Assembly (NCBI GenBank): GCA_016218085.1
Contig: JACREY010000005.1
Coordinates: 62,001 to 126,000, forward strand
Origin: Ignavibacteriota bacterium
Lineage (GTDB): Bacteria; Bacteroidota; Ignavibacteria; Tepidaquicellales; Tepidaquicellaceae
Length of the DNA stretch: 64,000 bases
Direction: 5' to 3'
Of the stretch, positions 1 to 8,820 are shown piece by piece. The translations under genes were made by a program, and so were the position numbers. The notes beneath the pieces were generated by a model. The model did not search any database and had not been told where the DNA came from. It worked only from the letters and a program-made list of their open reading frames with translations. Within the stretch, counting starts at the first letter, position 1; each line of letters starts with the position of its first letter.

Positions 1-97
1 ATATTCTTAAATTGAAATGAAAAGGGTCTAAGAATTCTGAATTATGAATGAAATGTGAGAATAAGTAATAAAAAGTTTTTGAATAGATTAAAAATAA

Positions 98-658
98 TTA
101 TTTCCTTATTTCAGGAAGATTAAAATTCAAACCTCCTAAAAAAGTAAAAAACAATTTTCCGTGCCATTTTGCTTTTGTTGAAAACTCGAGAGATTTTGTT
201 ATTGAATATTTTGCCCCGAGTCCAATGCTTATATCTGCTGCAATATCGCCAAAGTTAAATTCTGTTGTAGGTGGTTCATCTAGACTTTTTTGAGTACCTG
301 CTCCAAGTTGTGTCTGCCCAAAAATTCCAAATTTATTATTTATATTATATGTGTATCTAAAACCTAAATAAAAAATCTTGTAATGTGATAAGTACGTTTT
401 ATCTCCGAAAAACTCTTTTTTTCTTATATTACTCAAATCAAAATTAAAAAATACGGCAAAGCTTCTGTTTATATTAACCGCAGCTTCACACTCTAAAACA
501 GGATTGATGCTTGAAAAATACTCATTGGTTGGTTTTACATCAACTGCAATAATTCCACCATGAAGTCCGAAGGATAAATATGGATCGTTATTCTGAGCAA
601 AATCAGAAAAGGGTATAAAAATCAGCAATAATAAAAAAAACAAATAAATATTTTTCAT
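98..658 (-). CDS. Putative outer-membrane beta-barrel protein
   Basis: The 186-aa product starts with a hydrophobic signal peptide that ends near FAQ at residue 21. The rest is made of alternating polar and hydrophobic stretches with many Gly, Tyr and Phe, as in small outer-membrane barrels. A Gly-rich segment (QTQLGAGTQ, then a predicted strand with SIGLGAKYSI) fits this fold. No catalytic motif is visible and I cannot name a family. The gene lies 51 bp downstream of another barrel gene on the same strand, with a GC-rich hairpin between them, so they may be related in role but not fully co-transcribed. Function is unknown; a porin or surface protein is the likeliest reading. Confidence 0.6.
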   Translation of the reverse strand: MKNIYLFFLLLLIFIPFSDFAQNNDPYLSFGLHGGIIAVDVKPTNEYFSSINPVLECEAAVNINRSFAVFFNFDLSNIRKKEFFGDKTYLSHYKIFYLGFRYTYNINNKFGIFGQTQLGAGTQKSLDEPPTTEFNFGDIAADISIGLGAKYSITKSLEFSTKAKWHGKLFFTFLGGLNFNLPEIRK

Positions 659-675
659 ATTTTTATAATATAAAA

Positions 676-699
676 CCTGCCCGCATTCCTGCGGGCAGG
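676..699. terminator. GC-rich hairpin between two barrel genes
   Basis: A perfect 9-bp stem, CCTGCCCGC with GCGGGCAGG, encloses a 6-nt loop. Read on the minus strand it follows the stop of the 710-1363 gene by about 10 bases and is followed by TTTTATAT, so it can act as a weak intrinsic terminator or as an mRNA 3' stabiliser. Its GC content is far above the surroundings, which also fits a dispersed palindromic repeat. Confidence 0.55.
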
Positions 700-709
700 G
701 GAATGAATT

Positions 710-1363
710 TTAAAATCTTATACCTGTTTTAATTTCGAAGGTATAGTTTCTGACTGTATAGGAAAAATTATACCTGTCGGTTAATTCGCCCAGGTTAGTA
801 AAATCAGGATTGTAAGTTCCTTCAATGAAAGTAGTTAGTGATTTTAAAGGTATGAACTCCAATCCCATTCCAATCACCCCTCCGAAAGTCTTATTGTTAT
901 TTATCGGATAACTATAGAAAGATCGGGTTAATTCATCCCCGTCCAATGTATTTTTTGCTGAAATAAAAATATCCAATCTTAAGCCTGCTAAAATATATGG
1001 TGATAATTTATCCTTATTCCCGCCGTATTTTGTGAGTAATTCAATGGATGCCATATTTACTGTTCTGTGGAAATATTTTGTTTCTAAAAGTTGTCCGGTT
1101 TCAGATGTTACATAAAATGGTTCGAGTGCACCTTTTTGAATGAAATTTAATCCGACAATCAGGCTTAGATTCTCGATTAAGTCTGTTTCCTTAAAAACCC
1201 CTGCCGTAAATCCGAACTTGTATCTGAAATGACTTCCGTACAATTCGGTTTCCTGATTTGATATCGAAGTCCCGGCCTTCACTCCGAATCCCTTATAAAA
1301 CTGCGCATTTGAAAGATTTGAAACTAAAAAAACGAGGAAGAGCACAACAATTGTTCTTTTCAT
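710..1363 (-). CDS. Outer-membrane beta-barrel protein (OMP_b-brl_2/PorT-like)
   Basis: This 217-aa protein has a signal peptide (about residues 1-20, ending SNAQ) followed by a typical first strand of the Bacteroidota PorT-like barrel family (GFGVKAGTSISNQ). It has repeated amphipathic strands and ends in aromatic residue Phe, as expected for a barrel inserted by BamA. The size (about 200 aa) fits an eight-stranded barrel. The family is common in the FCB group and mostly uncharacterised. It sits between a bestrophin-like gene upstream and a second barrel gene downstream, all on the minus strand. Confidence 0.75.
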   Translation of the reverse strand: MKRTIVVLFLVFLVSNLSNAQFYKGFGVKAGTSISNQETELYGSHFRYKFGFTAGVFKETDLIENLSLIVGLNFIQKGALEPFYVTSETGQLLETKYFHRTVNMASIELLTKYGGNKDKLSPYILAGLRLDIFISAKNTLDGDELTRSFYSYPINNNKTFGGVIGMGLEFIPLKSLTTFIEGTYNPDFTNLGELTDRYNFSYTVRNYTFEIKTGIRF

Positions 1364-1389
1364 CTTATTAAAAGTTTAATTAATGAAAA

Positions 1390-1407
1390 TGCTTTGCCTG
1401 CAAAGCA
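1390..1407. other. Small hairpin upstream of the barrel gene
   Basis: TGCTTTG and CAAAGCA form a 7-bp stem with loop CCTG. It lies between the end of the 1537-2325 gene and the start of the 710-1363 gene, both on the minus strand. Followed on the minus strand by ATTTTCATT, it could be a weak terminator of the upstream gene. Confidence 0.35.
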
Positions 1408-1536
1408 GTAGAATATTCGATAACCCTTCTTTTTTTATTTGGTAAGATATTTGTCTATAATATGTTATAGTTGAATAAAACTATTTGATAATTTCATATA
1501 TTACAAGAGACAAATTATTGCACTATTCGAATGCCT

Positions 1537-2325
1537 TTAAATCTTTTCGAAGCTCTTAACGAGTTTTTCCACGTGCATAAATATATCATCCTCTCCGACC
1601 TGGTCAAAAGGTTTTTCGAGGTCGTCCTGAATGTTATCCAGTCCCACAAGTACCAGGCTCATAAGAACCGGAGTAACCATAGCAAGGTAAATGTTGATGT
1701 TCCTTCCGACATAAGCGAAGTAAGGGGAATAAATAATGGGTGTAAGGATTATAAAAATCCTGCTGTAAGCTCTCAGTGTAACCGGTGTGCGGTATTGCGC
1801 CACGTGCTTCATGCTTTCGAATCCCTCTATCATCTTGCTCAGGTACTGGTTCACACGTGAAAGCTCGCCAGCCTGCATTCCGCGAACGCGCAGTTTTTTT
1901 ATAAAAGCGGACAGCTCCGAAAAATTCCTGTAAACTTCATCCTCTTTATTTATTCTGTCTTTTTTTCTTCCCGAAAGAAATGCCCTGATGGACAGGAATA
2001 GCTTTTGTATAATTTCCCTTGCTTCCGTGAGCTGTTCGGGATTATCATCTTCAAACCAGTCCCTGACCGAAAGATAAATGGAGCGGCTGTGTGCTTTCAG
2101 GTTGCTGTAATCTTTCAGTGCTGTTTCCCTTCTCTGGAATGCGCTTCCAATTGAAAACACTATAGGAAATACTACCGCAATACCGATAACAGTCTGGGGC
2201 AGATCTGCAACGATTCCGAATTCAATGCACAGATATGTGGCAAGCACCGACAGGAAAGTCACTATCAGTGATTTTAAATTGAAAATCTGAATAAAACTTC
2301 TCAAAGCTTTTATGAATGTTCTCAT
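1537..2325 (-). CDS. Bestrophin-like four-helix membrane protein
   Basis: The 262-aa product has two hydrophobic helices near the N terminus (about residues 18-37 and 43-62), a charged central helical region, and two further helices (about 192-208 and 212-230). A motif close to the C terminus, LEKPFDQVGEDDI, resembles the E-x-PFG-x-D-x-(N/D)D motif after the last helix of bestrophin/RFP-TM chloride channels. Length is a little shorter than typical bacterial bestrophins (about 290-300 aa). The assignment rests on topology and this motif only; it could be an unrelated membrane protein of unknown function. Confidence 0.5.
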   Translation of the reverse strand: MRTFIKALRSFIQIFNLKSLIVTFLSVLATYLCIEFGIVADLPQTVIGIAVVFPIVFSIGSAFQRRETALKDYSNLKAHSRSIYLSVRDWFEDDNPEQLTEAREIIQKLFLSIRAFLSGRKKDRINKEDEVYRNFSELSAFIKKLRVRGMQAGELSRVNQYLSKMIEGFESMKHVAQYRTPVTLRAYSRIFIILTPIIYSPYFAYVGRNINIYLAMVTPVLMSLVLVGLDNIQDDLEKPFDQVGEDDIFMHVEKLVKSFEKI

Positions 2326-2593
2326 TTAACTTATTTATTTGAAAATGTTTGTTTCCTCTTCCTAAATATAAGAAGCGGTTTATTTATTTTAAACTGTAAA
2401 AAAAATAATTCAGCCGCAGGTTTTTCCCGTTAAGAAATTTAATTGAAACCAGATATGTTTATAGTATATTGATTGTCTCCGGCAAGCGGGCAGTCTGTTA
2501 TTACAGAATTTCGCAAATAATATATTGAAATATCTTTCTTTTATAAAAAGTAATAATTAATTTCAAAAAACATATAAAAATAATACTCTTATC

Positions 2594-3703
2594 ATGAAAA
2601 AAGCTAATTTGTATTTATCCTTTGTTTTTGTACTGATCTTTTTATTTGCAAATTCTTATTCGCAGGAATTAACAACAGTCAAAATCAATCCGCATCCCGA
2701 CGTAAAAAACCAGGGAATGAGCGGCACCTGCTGGTGCTTTTCGTCGCTGTCCATTCTTGAGTCAGGACTGATGAGCAAGGGAATTGATATTCCTGATTTA
2801 TCCGAAATGTTTATTGTGAGAAATGTCTATCTTGAAAAAGCCAGGAATTATCTGCTCAGGCAGGGATTCACGCGCTTCAGCGAAGGTGCTTTCGGTCACG
2901 ACATTTTTCCCGTAATAGTGAAATACGGACTCGTTCCTTTAAGCGTATATCCCAACACGCTGAGCGGAAGTATGATAAATCATGCAGGCTTCGATGCCAG
3001 ACTGAAGAAATTCCTCGACAGCGTTCTGGTGAAAACCCCTATTGCTCCGGGCTGGGAAAAGAATTACATAAAAATGCTCGATGATAAATTCGGAAAAGTG
3101 CCTGAAAAATTTTCATTTAACGGAAAAGAATATACGCCTGTCGAATTTGCTAATGACTATCTGAAATTCGACCCGAATGAATATATCGGACTGACATCTT
3201 TTACGCATCATCCTTATTACAAACCGTTTAATGTCGAAGTGCCTGATAATTATTCGGGAGGCTTGTTCTACAATCTTCCCATTCATGAACTTATCGACGC
3301 GGCGAAGTACGCAGTACTGAACGGATTTACAGTCGGCTGGGATGCAGATGTTTCGAATCCTTTCTTTGCTCAAAACGAAGGCTGGGCAATGAATCCTAAA
3401 GGAAAACAGGATTTAACCGGTACGATTAATCCCGATGCCGATGAAACCGAATACACGCAGGATTCAAGACAGGAACTTTTTGAAAACCTCACCACACAGG
3501 ACGACCACCTGATGCACCTTGTCGGGCTCAAGCAGACTGCAAACGGCAAGACTTTCTTTTACGTAAAAAATTCGTGGGGACAGGTTGGTCCGTTTAAGGG
3601 ATTTATAAATGTTTCCGAAACGTATTTTGGAATTAATACAATCACGCTGATTTTACCAACGGCAGGGCTCAGTCCTGAAATAAAAGCAAAACTGAAATTA
3701 TAA
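2594..3703 (+). CDS. Secreted papain-like peptidase (C1 family, bleomycin-hydrolase type)
   Basis: The protein (369 aa) has a signal peptide of about 23 residues (ending SYSQ) and then the papain-type active-site segment NQGMSGTCWCFSS, giving oxyanion Gln40 and catalytic Cys46. The catalytic His308 lies in HLMHLVGLK and Asn326 in YVKNSWG. The HxMxLVG and KNSWG spacing matches the C1B (PepC/bleomycin hydrolase) branch rather than papain itself. There is no visible inhibitory propeptide: the catalytic Cys comes only about 23 residues after the signal peptide. Likely a periplasmic or exported aminopeptidase. It converges with typA, with a hairpin between the two stops. Confidence 0.88.
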   Translation: MKKANLYLSFVFVLIFLFANSYSQELTTVKINPHPDVKNQGMSGTCWCFSSLSILESGLMSKGIDIPDLSEMFIVRNVYLEKARNYLLRQGFTRFSEGAFGHDIFPVIVKYGLVPLSVYPNTLSGSMINHAGFDARLKKFLDSVLVKTPIAPGWEKNYIKMLDDKFGKVPEKFSFNGKEYTPVEFANDYLKFDPNEYIGLTSFTHHPYYKPFNVEVPDNYSGGLFYNLPIHELIDAAKYAVLNGFTVGWDADVSNPFFAQNEGWAMNPKGKQDLTGTINPDADETEYTQDSRQELFENLTTQDDHLMHLVGLKQTANGKTFFYVKNSWGQVGPFKGFINVSETYFGINTITLILPTAGLSPEIKAKLKL

Positions 3704-3714
3704 TTTTTATATTC

Positions 3715-3739
3715 CTGCATCCGCCAAAGGCGGATGCAG
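3715..3739. terminator. Strong hairpin between convergent genes
   Basis: An 11-bp perfect stem (CTGCATCCGCC with GGCGGATGCAG) with an AAA loop lies between the convergent ends of the C1 peptidase gene and typA. On the plus strand it is followed by CTGTATTTTTA. It can serve as a bidirectional terminator; the same CCGCC-AAA-GGCGG style also occurs in REP-like repeats elsewhere in the window. Confidence 0.65.
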
Positions 3740-3747
3740 CTGTATTT

Positions 3748-5580
3748 TTAACCCTGAGGCTTAAAGAGCGTATATCTTGTCTGTGCCGAGAGAATTGCTT
3801 TTCTTAATCTTATGTTTTTCGGAGTCACTTCAACAAGCTCATCTTCATTAATAAATTCAATTGCCTTTTCAAGCGTAAGCGGAGTTACGGGCGTGAGTAT
3901 TATTCCCTCGTCCTTGCTGGATGCTCGCATATTGGAAAGTTTTTTCGGCTTGCAGGCATTTACGTTGATATCATTTTCGCGGTTATGCTCGCCGACTATC
4001 ATACCTTCATATACAGCTTCGCCCGGAGTAACAAACAGAGTTCCTCTCGGCTCAAGGTTAAACATTGCGTATCCTGTTGTTTCTCCTTGCCTGTCTGATA
4101 CGATAGAGCCCGTCAAGCGGAGCGGATAGTCGCCGCGGTATTCTTCATATCCCTGCAGGTAGCTGTTCATTATTCCCGTGCCCTTCGTATCCGTGAGAAA
4201 TTCATTCCTGTATCCTATCAGTCCGCGGGAGGGAATTGAAAATTCTATTCTTACCCTGCCCGTGCTGTGATTTACAAGATTTATCATTCTTCCTTTTCTC
4301 TGTGAGAGTTTATCCGTTACTATTCCGATAAAACTTTCCCCGCAGTCAATAAACAGATGCTCGATAGGTTCAAGTTTCTTCCTGTCTTTTTCCCTGAATA
4401 TTACGTGCGGTCTGCCTACGCTTAACTCATATCCTTCGCGCCTTAAAGTTTCAATCAGAATTACCATCTGAAATTCGCCGCGTCCTTTTACAATAAAGCT
4501 GTCCGCGTTTTCTGAGTCTTCGACCTTTAAAGCAACATTTCTAAGTGTTTCCTTGAATAATCTTTCACGGAGTTTTGTTGACTGAACATACTTGCCATCT
4601 TTTCCCGAAAAAGGTGAAGTGTTAATCGAAAAGAGCATCGATATTGTCGGCTCATCTACGGAGACACGCCTTAAAGCTTTTGGTGAAGCCTGCGTGCAGA
4701 TAGTATCGCCGATGTGAACTTTCTCAAAGCCAGCAAGAACGAGAATATCGCCCGGCTCTGCTGATTCTACTTCTTTAAGTGAAATTCCTTCATATACCTG
4801 AAGCTTCGATATTTTCAAAGGCACCGTTGCTTCTTCTTCGTTTATGCAGACAAGGTTGTCATTTATTTTTGCAACCCCGTTTGCCACTTTTCCTATTGCA
4901 AGCCTGCCTATGTAATCCGAATAGTCAAGGTCTGCAACCAGCATCTGGAAAGGGGTTTCGGGATTGTGAACAGGACCGGGAATTTCTTCCAGAATTTTAT
5001 CGAAGAGCGGCTGAAGGTCGGTTCCTTTTCCTTCTGCAGTATATTGCGCTATTCCTTCTTTTCCGATAGCATATAAAACGGGAAATTCAATCTGTACTTC
5101 CGTTGCATCGAGGTCTATGAATAAATCATAAATTTCATTCAGCACTTCCTGCGGACGGGCATCTTTTCTGTCGATTTTATTTATCACCACGATTATTTTC
5201 TTTCCCGATTCGAGAGCTTTTTTCAAAACAAATCTCGTCTGCGGAAGCGGTCCTTCCGATGCATCCACGAGGAGTATTGCGCCGTCCACCATCATCAGAG
5301 CGCGCTCAACCTCACCGCCGAAATCCGCATGCCCGGGCGTATCCAGGATATTTATTTTAACGCCTTTCCAGAAGACGGAGCAGTTCTTTGCGGCAATGGT
5401 TATCCCTCTTTCTTTTTCGAGGTCCATATTATCCATTAAACGCTCTTCCACTTCCTGATTCGAGCGGAACATTCCGCTCTGCCTGAACATAAAATCCACA
5501 AGAGTCGTTTTTCCGTGGTCAACGTGGGCTATTATGGCTATATTCCTCAGATTATTATTTATTTCTGTCTTTTTATTCAA
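3748..5580 (-). CDS. typA: Ribosome-associated GTPase TypA/BipA
   Basis: TypA/BipA is a translational GTPase of the EF-G family that binds the ribosome and supports 50S assembly and growth under stress. The 610-aa length is normal. The G1 P-loop is AHVDHGKTT (residues 18-26), followed by the switch region with RGITI, the DTPGHADFGGEVERAL segment (G3), and NKIDR (G4). The C-terminal half carries the TypA-specific GRGEFQM and SRGLIGYRNEF segments. It is a single gene, divergent from the small secreted-protein gene at 5752 and convergent with the C1 peptidase gene. Confidence 0.97.
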   Translation of the reverse strand: MNKKTEINNNLRNIAIIAHVDHGKTTLVDFMFRQSGMFRSNQEVEERLMDNMDLEKERGITIAAKNCSVFWKGVKINILDTPGHADFGGEVERALMMVDGAILLVDASEGPLPQTRFVLKKALESGKKIIVVINKIDRKDARPQEVLNEIYDLFIDLDATEVQIEFPVLYAIGKEGIAQYTAEGKGTDLQPLFDKILEEIPGPVHNPETPFQMLVADLDYSDYIGRLAIGKVANGVAKINDNLVCINEEEATVPLKISKLQVYEGISLKEVESAEPGDILVLAGFEKVHIGDTICTQASPKALRRVSVDEPTISMLFSINTSPFSGKDGKYVQSTKLRERLFKETLRNVALKVEDSENADSFIVKGRGEFQMVILIETLRREGYELSVGRPHVIFREKDRKKLEPIEHLFIDCGESFIGIVTDKLSQRKGRMINLVNHSTGRVRIEFSIPSRGLIGYRNEFLTDTKGTGIMNSYLQGYEEYRGDYPLRLTGSIVSDRQGETTGYAMFNLEPRGTLFVTPGEAVYEGMIVGEHNRENDINVNACKPKKLSNMRASSKDEGIILTPVTPLTLEKAIEFINEDELVEVTPKNIRLRKAILSAQTRYTLFKPQG

Positions 5581-5751
5581 TTTTTTACTTTAATTTTGAT
5601 TAAAATACCGATTATGCGGGTAAACTGATACTGAATAATACAACATAATAATTCCTGCTTTTTCTCCTTTCATTTGAACTTTTCTTTAAATTAAACTATT
5701 TTTATACTTAAATTGTCTAAAAAATATATATTAAAGCTAATTTATTAAAAG

Positions 5752-6147
5752 ATGAAAATAATAACTACAGTTTTTTCGGTTTTAATTTTTTTATTGCTGT
5801 TCGGCAGCAGTTCTTATGCGTCTTCAAGAGACTCCGTGCAGACAATTTCAAAAGAATCCCTTTGCAGGGAATGGGTATTGACGGAATATTATGAAAACGG
5901 AAAAATTCAGGATATTTATGATTATGAAATCGAATTCAAAAAAAACGGAAAGTATAAGGAAGAAGACGACGGAGAGGCGGGAAAAGGCACCTGGGAACTG
6001 AACGAAAACTCAACTTCTTTCATCTTCGATAAAAACACACTCGACCAGGACGAATGGATAATTGAAAGCTTTTCACCCGATAAGCTTGTTGTTAAGTTTT
6101 CCGATGAAGATAAGAATTATAAATTTGTGCTTGTTCCCTACAAATAG
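5752..6147 (+). CDS. Small secreted lipocalin-like protein
   Basis: The 131-aa product has a signal peptide of about 24 residues (ending SSYAS). The mature part has the pattern of single-domain lipocalin-like proteins: a strand with WVLTEYYENGK, then IEFKKNGKY, GTWELNENSTSFIF and a final strand KFVLVPYK. Such proteins fold as small barrels that sense or bind hydrophobic ligands, but function is unknown here. An intrinsic terminator follows at 6177-6213, so it is a single-gene unit. Confidence 0.55.
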   Translation: MKIITTVFSVLIFLLLFGSSSYASSRDSVQTISKESLCREWVLTEYYENGKIQDIYDYEIEFKKNGKYKEEDDGEAGKGTWELNENSTSFIFDKNTLDQDEWIIESFSPDKLVVKFSDEDKNYKFVLVPYK

Positions 6148-6176
6148 AAATAATTAATTATTTTTACCGGTTTTCC

Positions 6177-6213
6177 AAAAGCAGAGCTGAATTATCCGGC
6201 TTTGCTTTTTTTA
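6177..6213 (+). terminator. Intrinsic terminator
   Basis: AAAAGCAGAGC pairs with GCTTTGCTTTT (one mismatch) around an 11-nt loop and is followed by a T run. It lies 30 bp after the stop of the lipocalin-like gene. Confidence 0.7.
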
Positions 6214-6342
6214 TTCTTATTTTGAGACTGCCAAAAGCATTTTTAAACTTCCGCCAAGATATTTCCCTCTAAAATCCGCAATATTTAATTGTATTTTTCA
6301 GGCACCGGATTTGCAATATTAAAGTTAAAGATAAAATTATTT

Positions 6343-6516
6343 ATGAGATGTCTTCCTTCAAATAGAGTGATTCCGGTTAGCTTCGAAGAGTGCTGCCGCT
6401 GTCCGCATTATGAAAACTGCTCGGATAAAAGAGAGTTGAAGCGAATCGGACTGCTATGGTTGTTTGTGAGATTTCTCAAAAATAATTTTGCAAGAATAAG
6501 ACTAAAAAAAGCATAA
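6343..6516 (+). CDS. Small Cys-rich protein of unknown function
   Basis: The likely start is the ATG at 6343, giving 57 aa; the frame is open further upstream from a TTG at 6289 but that part is not convincing. The protein has five Cys in its first half: C3 and then a tight cluster SFEECCRCPHYENCSD, which could bind a metal or Fe-S cluster. The C-terminal half is basic and amphipathic (LLWLFVRFLKNNFARIRLKK), which suggests a membrane surface or nucleic-acid contact. I do not recognise the family. It is followed by a bidirectional terminator. Confidence 0.55.
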   Translation: MRCLPSNRVIPVSFEECCRCPHYENCSDKRELKRIGLLWLFVRFLKNNFARIRLKKA

Positions 6517-6561
6517 AAGATTTTCAACTAATTAACGGGTAATACTTATTGACAAAATAAA

Positions 6562-6593
6562 AAACCCCTTATCACCGAGGAGATAAGGGGTTT
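6562..6593. terminator. Bidirectional intrinsic terminator
   Basis: A 12-bp perfect stem (AAACCCCTTATC with GATAAGGGGTTT) with an 8-nt loop has A-rich DNA on the left and T-rich DNA on the right. It separates the convergent small Cys-rich gene and the M13 peptidase gene and can serve both. Confidence 0.88.
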
Positions 6594-6613
6594 GAAATTT
6601 AACTATAATTTTC

Positions 6614-8656
6614 TTACCAGATTAATGCTCTCTTATCCGGTGCAATAAATCTTTTTGCTGTAGGTTGAATATTAAAAGCTTCATAAAATTCGGGGACGTT
6701 ATATACAATTCCGTTTACTCTTGCTTCGGATGGCGAGTGTTCGTCTTCTCGCAGTCTTCTCATAAGTTCTTTTTCGCGGATGGTTCCTCTCCAGATTTGA
6801 GCAAACGACATAAAGAATCTCTGCATAGGAGTGAATCCGTCTATTTCTTTCTGCGGTTGATTTTTCTCCCACGCTTTTTTCAGCGCTTCGAGTGATATGC
6901 TTACTCCGCCAAGGTCTGCAATATTTTCTCCGAGCGTGAGCTTGCCGTCAACGTGGAGCGTATCGAGCATTTTGTAATTGTTATACTGGTCTATAAGAAC
7001 CTGAGATTTTTCATCGAAGTTTTTTCCGTCCTGCTCCGTCCACCAGTCTGTCATATTCCCGTCTTTATCGAACTGCCTGCCGTGATTATCGAATCCGTGA
7101 GAGATTTCGTGCGCTATTACAACACCGATGCCTCCATAGTTAACCGCATCATCGCCGTTTGCAAAGAAGAAAGGTGGCTGAAGTATTGCAGCGGGGAAAA
7201 CTATTTCGTTTCTCTTCGGGCTGTAATATGCATTCACGGTCTGCGGAGTCATTCCCCATTCAATTTTATCAACGGGCTTTCCGATTTTTTTAATATTCTG
7301 CAAAAACGAAAAGTGCCTTGCCCGCAATACGTTTTCAAAATAAGAATCTCTGTTAATTTCAAGTGCAGTGTAGTCTTTCCATTTATCGGGGTAACCGACT
7401 TTTACATTAATCTTTTCAAGCTTTGCAATTGCATTCTTTTTTGTCTCTTCTCCCATCCAGTCCAGTTTCATTATCCTGTCTTTAAGAGCAAGTTTAATAT
7501 TTGCTACAAGTTCAAATGCTCTTTTCTTTGAGGACTCGGGAAAATATTTTTCTACATAAAGCTCTCCGAGCAGTTCGCCGAGCGAACCGCTAACTGCATC
7601 CGTCATTCTTTTCCATCTCGGTCTCATTTCCTTGAGTCCCGACATAAACTTGCCCGTGAATTCGAAATTTTCCTGAACTATTGCGGAGCTTAAGCTTCCG
7701 ACATTATTCCTGAGAAGCGACCACTCCAGGAACATCTTCCAGTCTTCAAGACTTACATCGCTGAACACTTTTCCGAATCCTTCGAAAAATGGTTTCTGTG
7801 CTACGTTTATATCACCCGGATTTTCTAGTCCGTATTCCTTGTAAAATAATTTCCAGTCAAATCCATTCCCGATTTTTGCAAGTTCATCGAGCGGCATTTT
7901 ATTGTAATTCTTCGAGGGCTCCTGAAGGTCTGCCTTTGTATAGGATATTTCGGCAAACTTTAATTCAATTTCATAAATAATTTTTGCTTTTGTGTTCGCA
8001 GTGGCTTCATCATTTCCAATCAGCTTCAGCATCCTGCCGATATATTTAACGTATTCTTCCCTAACGGCTTTTGAGCGCTCGTCTTCTTTGAAGTAATAAT
8101 TCTTATCGGGAAGTCCGAGTCCGCCCTGGTACAGGAAAGCAATCACATAATTGCTGTTTTTATCATCTATCGTACCGCCCGCATAGAAAAGGGGATACAT
8201 TCCGTATGAATTCATATAAGCTATGAATTTAATCATATCAGTTTTCGATGAAAGCGATTTAATTTTATCGAGGTCTTTTTTAAGCGGCTCATATCCGAGA
8301 GCATCAATTTTTGCCTCATCCATTCCGCTTGAATAAAAGTCTCCGATTTTCTGCTTGCTTGTACCTTTTTTCAGGTTTGTTTCCTTTGCAGATTCTTCAA
8401 TGATTCCGTTTATCTGTTTTCTGTTGTTTTCGATAAGTTCATCGAATGAGCCGTACCTGCCGAGGTCGGGCGGGATGGGGTTATTTTTATTCCACGTTCC
8501 GTTTACGTAGTTGAAAAAATCATCACCGGGATTGACGGATAAATCCATATTGTTTTTATCGAGAGCAGGCTGTGAAAAAACGCCTGTTGTGATAAAAAAC
8601 AAAAATGCAAGTAGAAGAGAAAAAAATCCTGCGTTAAGTTGTTTTTGTAAAAGCAT
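6614..8656 (-). CDS. M13 family zinc metallopeptidase (neprilysin/PepO-like)
   Basis: The 680-aa protein has an N-terminal signal peptide (about 28 residues, ending GVFSQ), so it probably acts in the periplasm or outside the cell. The zinc site is HEISH at residues 516-520 with the third ligand Glu577 in GENIADLGG; Asp581 is also in place. The late H640 in the segment before ARVNG matches the transition-state His of neprilysin. The C terminus ends in IW rather than the CxVW of neprilysin, which still keeps the final Trp. The length is normal for bacterial M13 enzymes. These degrade short peptides. Confidence 0.95.
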   Translation of the reverse strand: MLLQKQLNAGFFSLLLAFLFFITTGVFSQPALDKNNMDLSVNPGDDFFNYVNGTWNKNNPIPPDLGRYGSFDELIENNRKQINGIIEESAKETNLKKGTSKQKIGDFYSSGMDEAKIDALGYEPLKKDLDKIKSLSSKTDMIKFIAYMNSYGMYPLFYAGGTIDDKNSNYVIAFLYQGGLGLPDKNYYFKEDERSKAVREEYVKYIGRMLKLIGNDEATANTKAKIIYEIELKFAEISYTKADLQEPSKNYNKMPLDELAKIGNGFDWKLFYKEYGLENPGDINVAQKPFFEGFGKVFSDVSLEDWKMFLEWSLLRNNVGSLSSAIVQENFEFTGKFMSGLKEMRPRWKRMTDAVSGSLGELLGELYVEKYFPESSKKRAFELVANIKLALKDRIMKLDWMGEETKKNAIAKLEKINVKVGYPDKWKDYTALEINRDSYFENVLRARHFSFLQNIKKIGKPVDKIEWGMTPQTVNAYYSPKRNEIVFPAAILQPPFFFANGDDAVNYGGIGVVIAHEISHGFDNHGRQFDKDGNMTDWWTEQDGKNFDEKSQVLIDQYNNYKMLDTLHVDGKLTLGENIADLGGVSISLEALKKAWEKNQPQKEIDGFTPMQRFFMSFAQIWRGTIREKELMRRLREDEHSPSEARVNGIVYNVPEFYEAFNIQPTAKRFIAPDKRALIW

Positions 8657-8820
8657 ATATTTTATTTTATTAGTTGAGAAGTTAAATTATTATTATATAC
8701 AGGTTAAAGGGGTAAAAAGTTACGTTTTTTTACATTAAAAGAAGCAGTAAATTCAAATTAATTTTATAGTAATTGATTTAATCAAAATAATATATAATAT
8801 TTATAAAAACAGCGAAATTT

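Noticed and set aside
1531-1860. Open frame on the plus strand opposite the bestrophin-like gene
   Set aside because: It is fully antisense to a better-supported gene and has no recognisable protein features.
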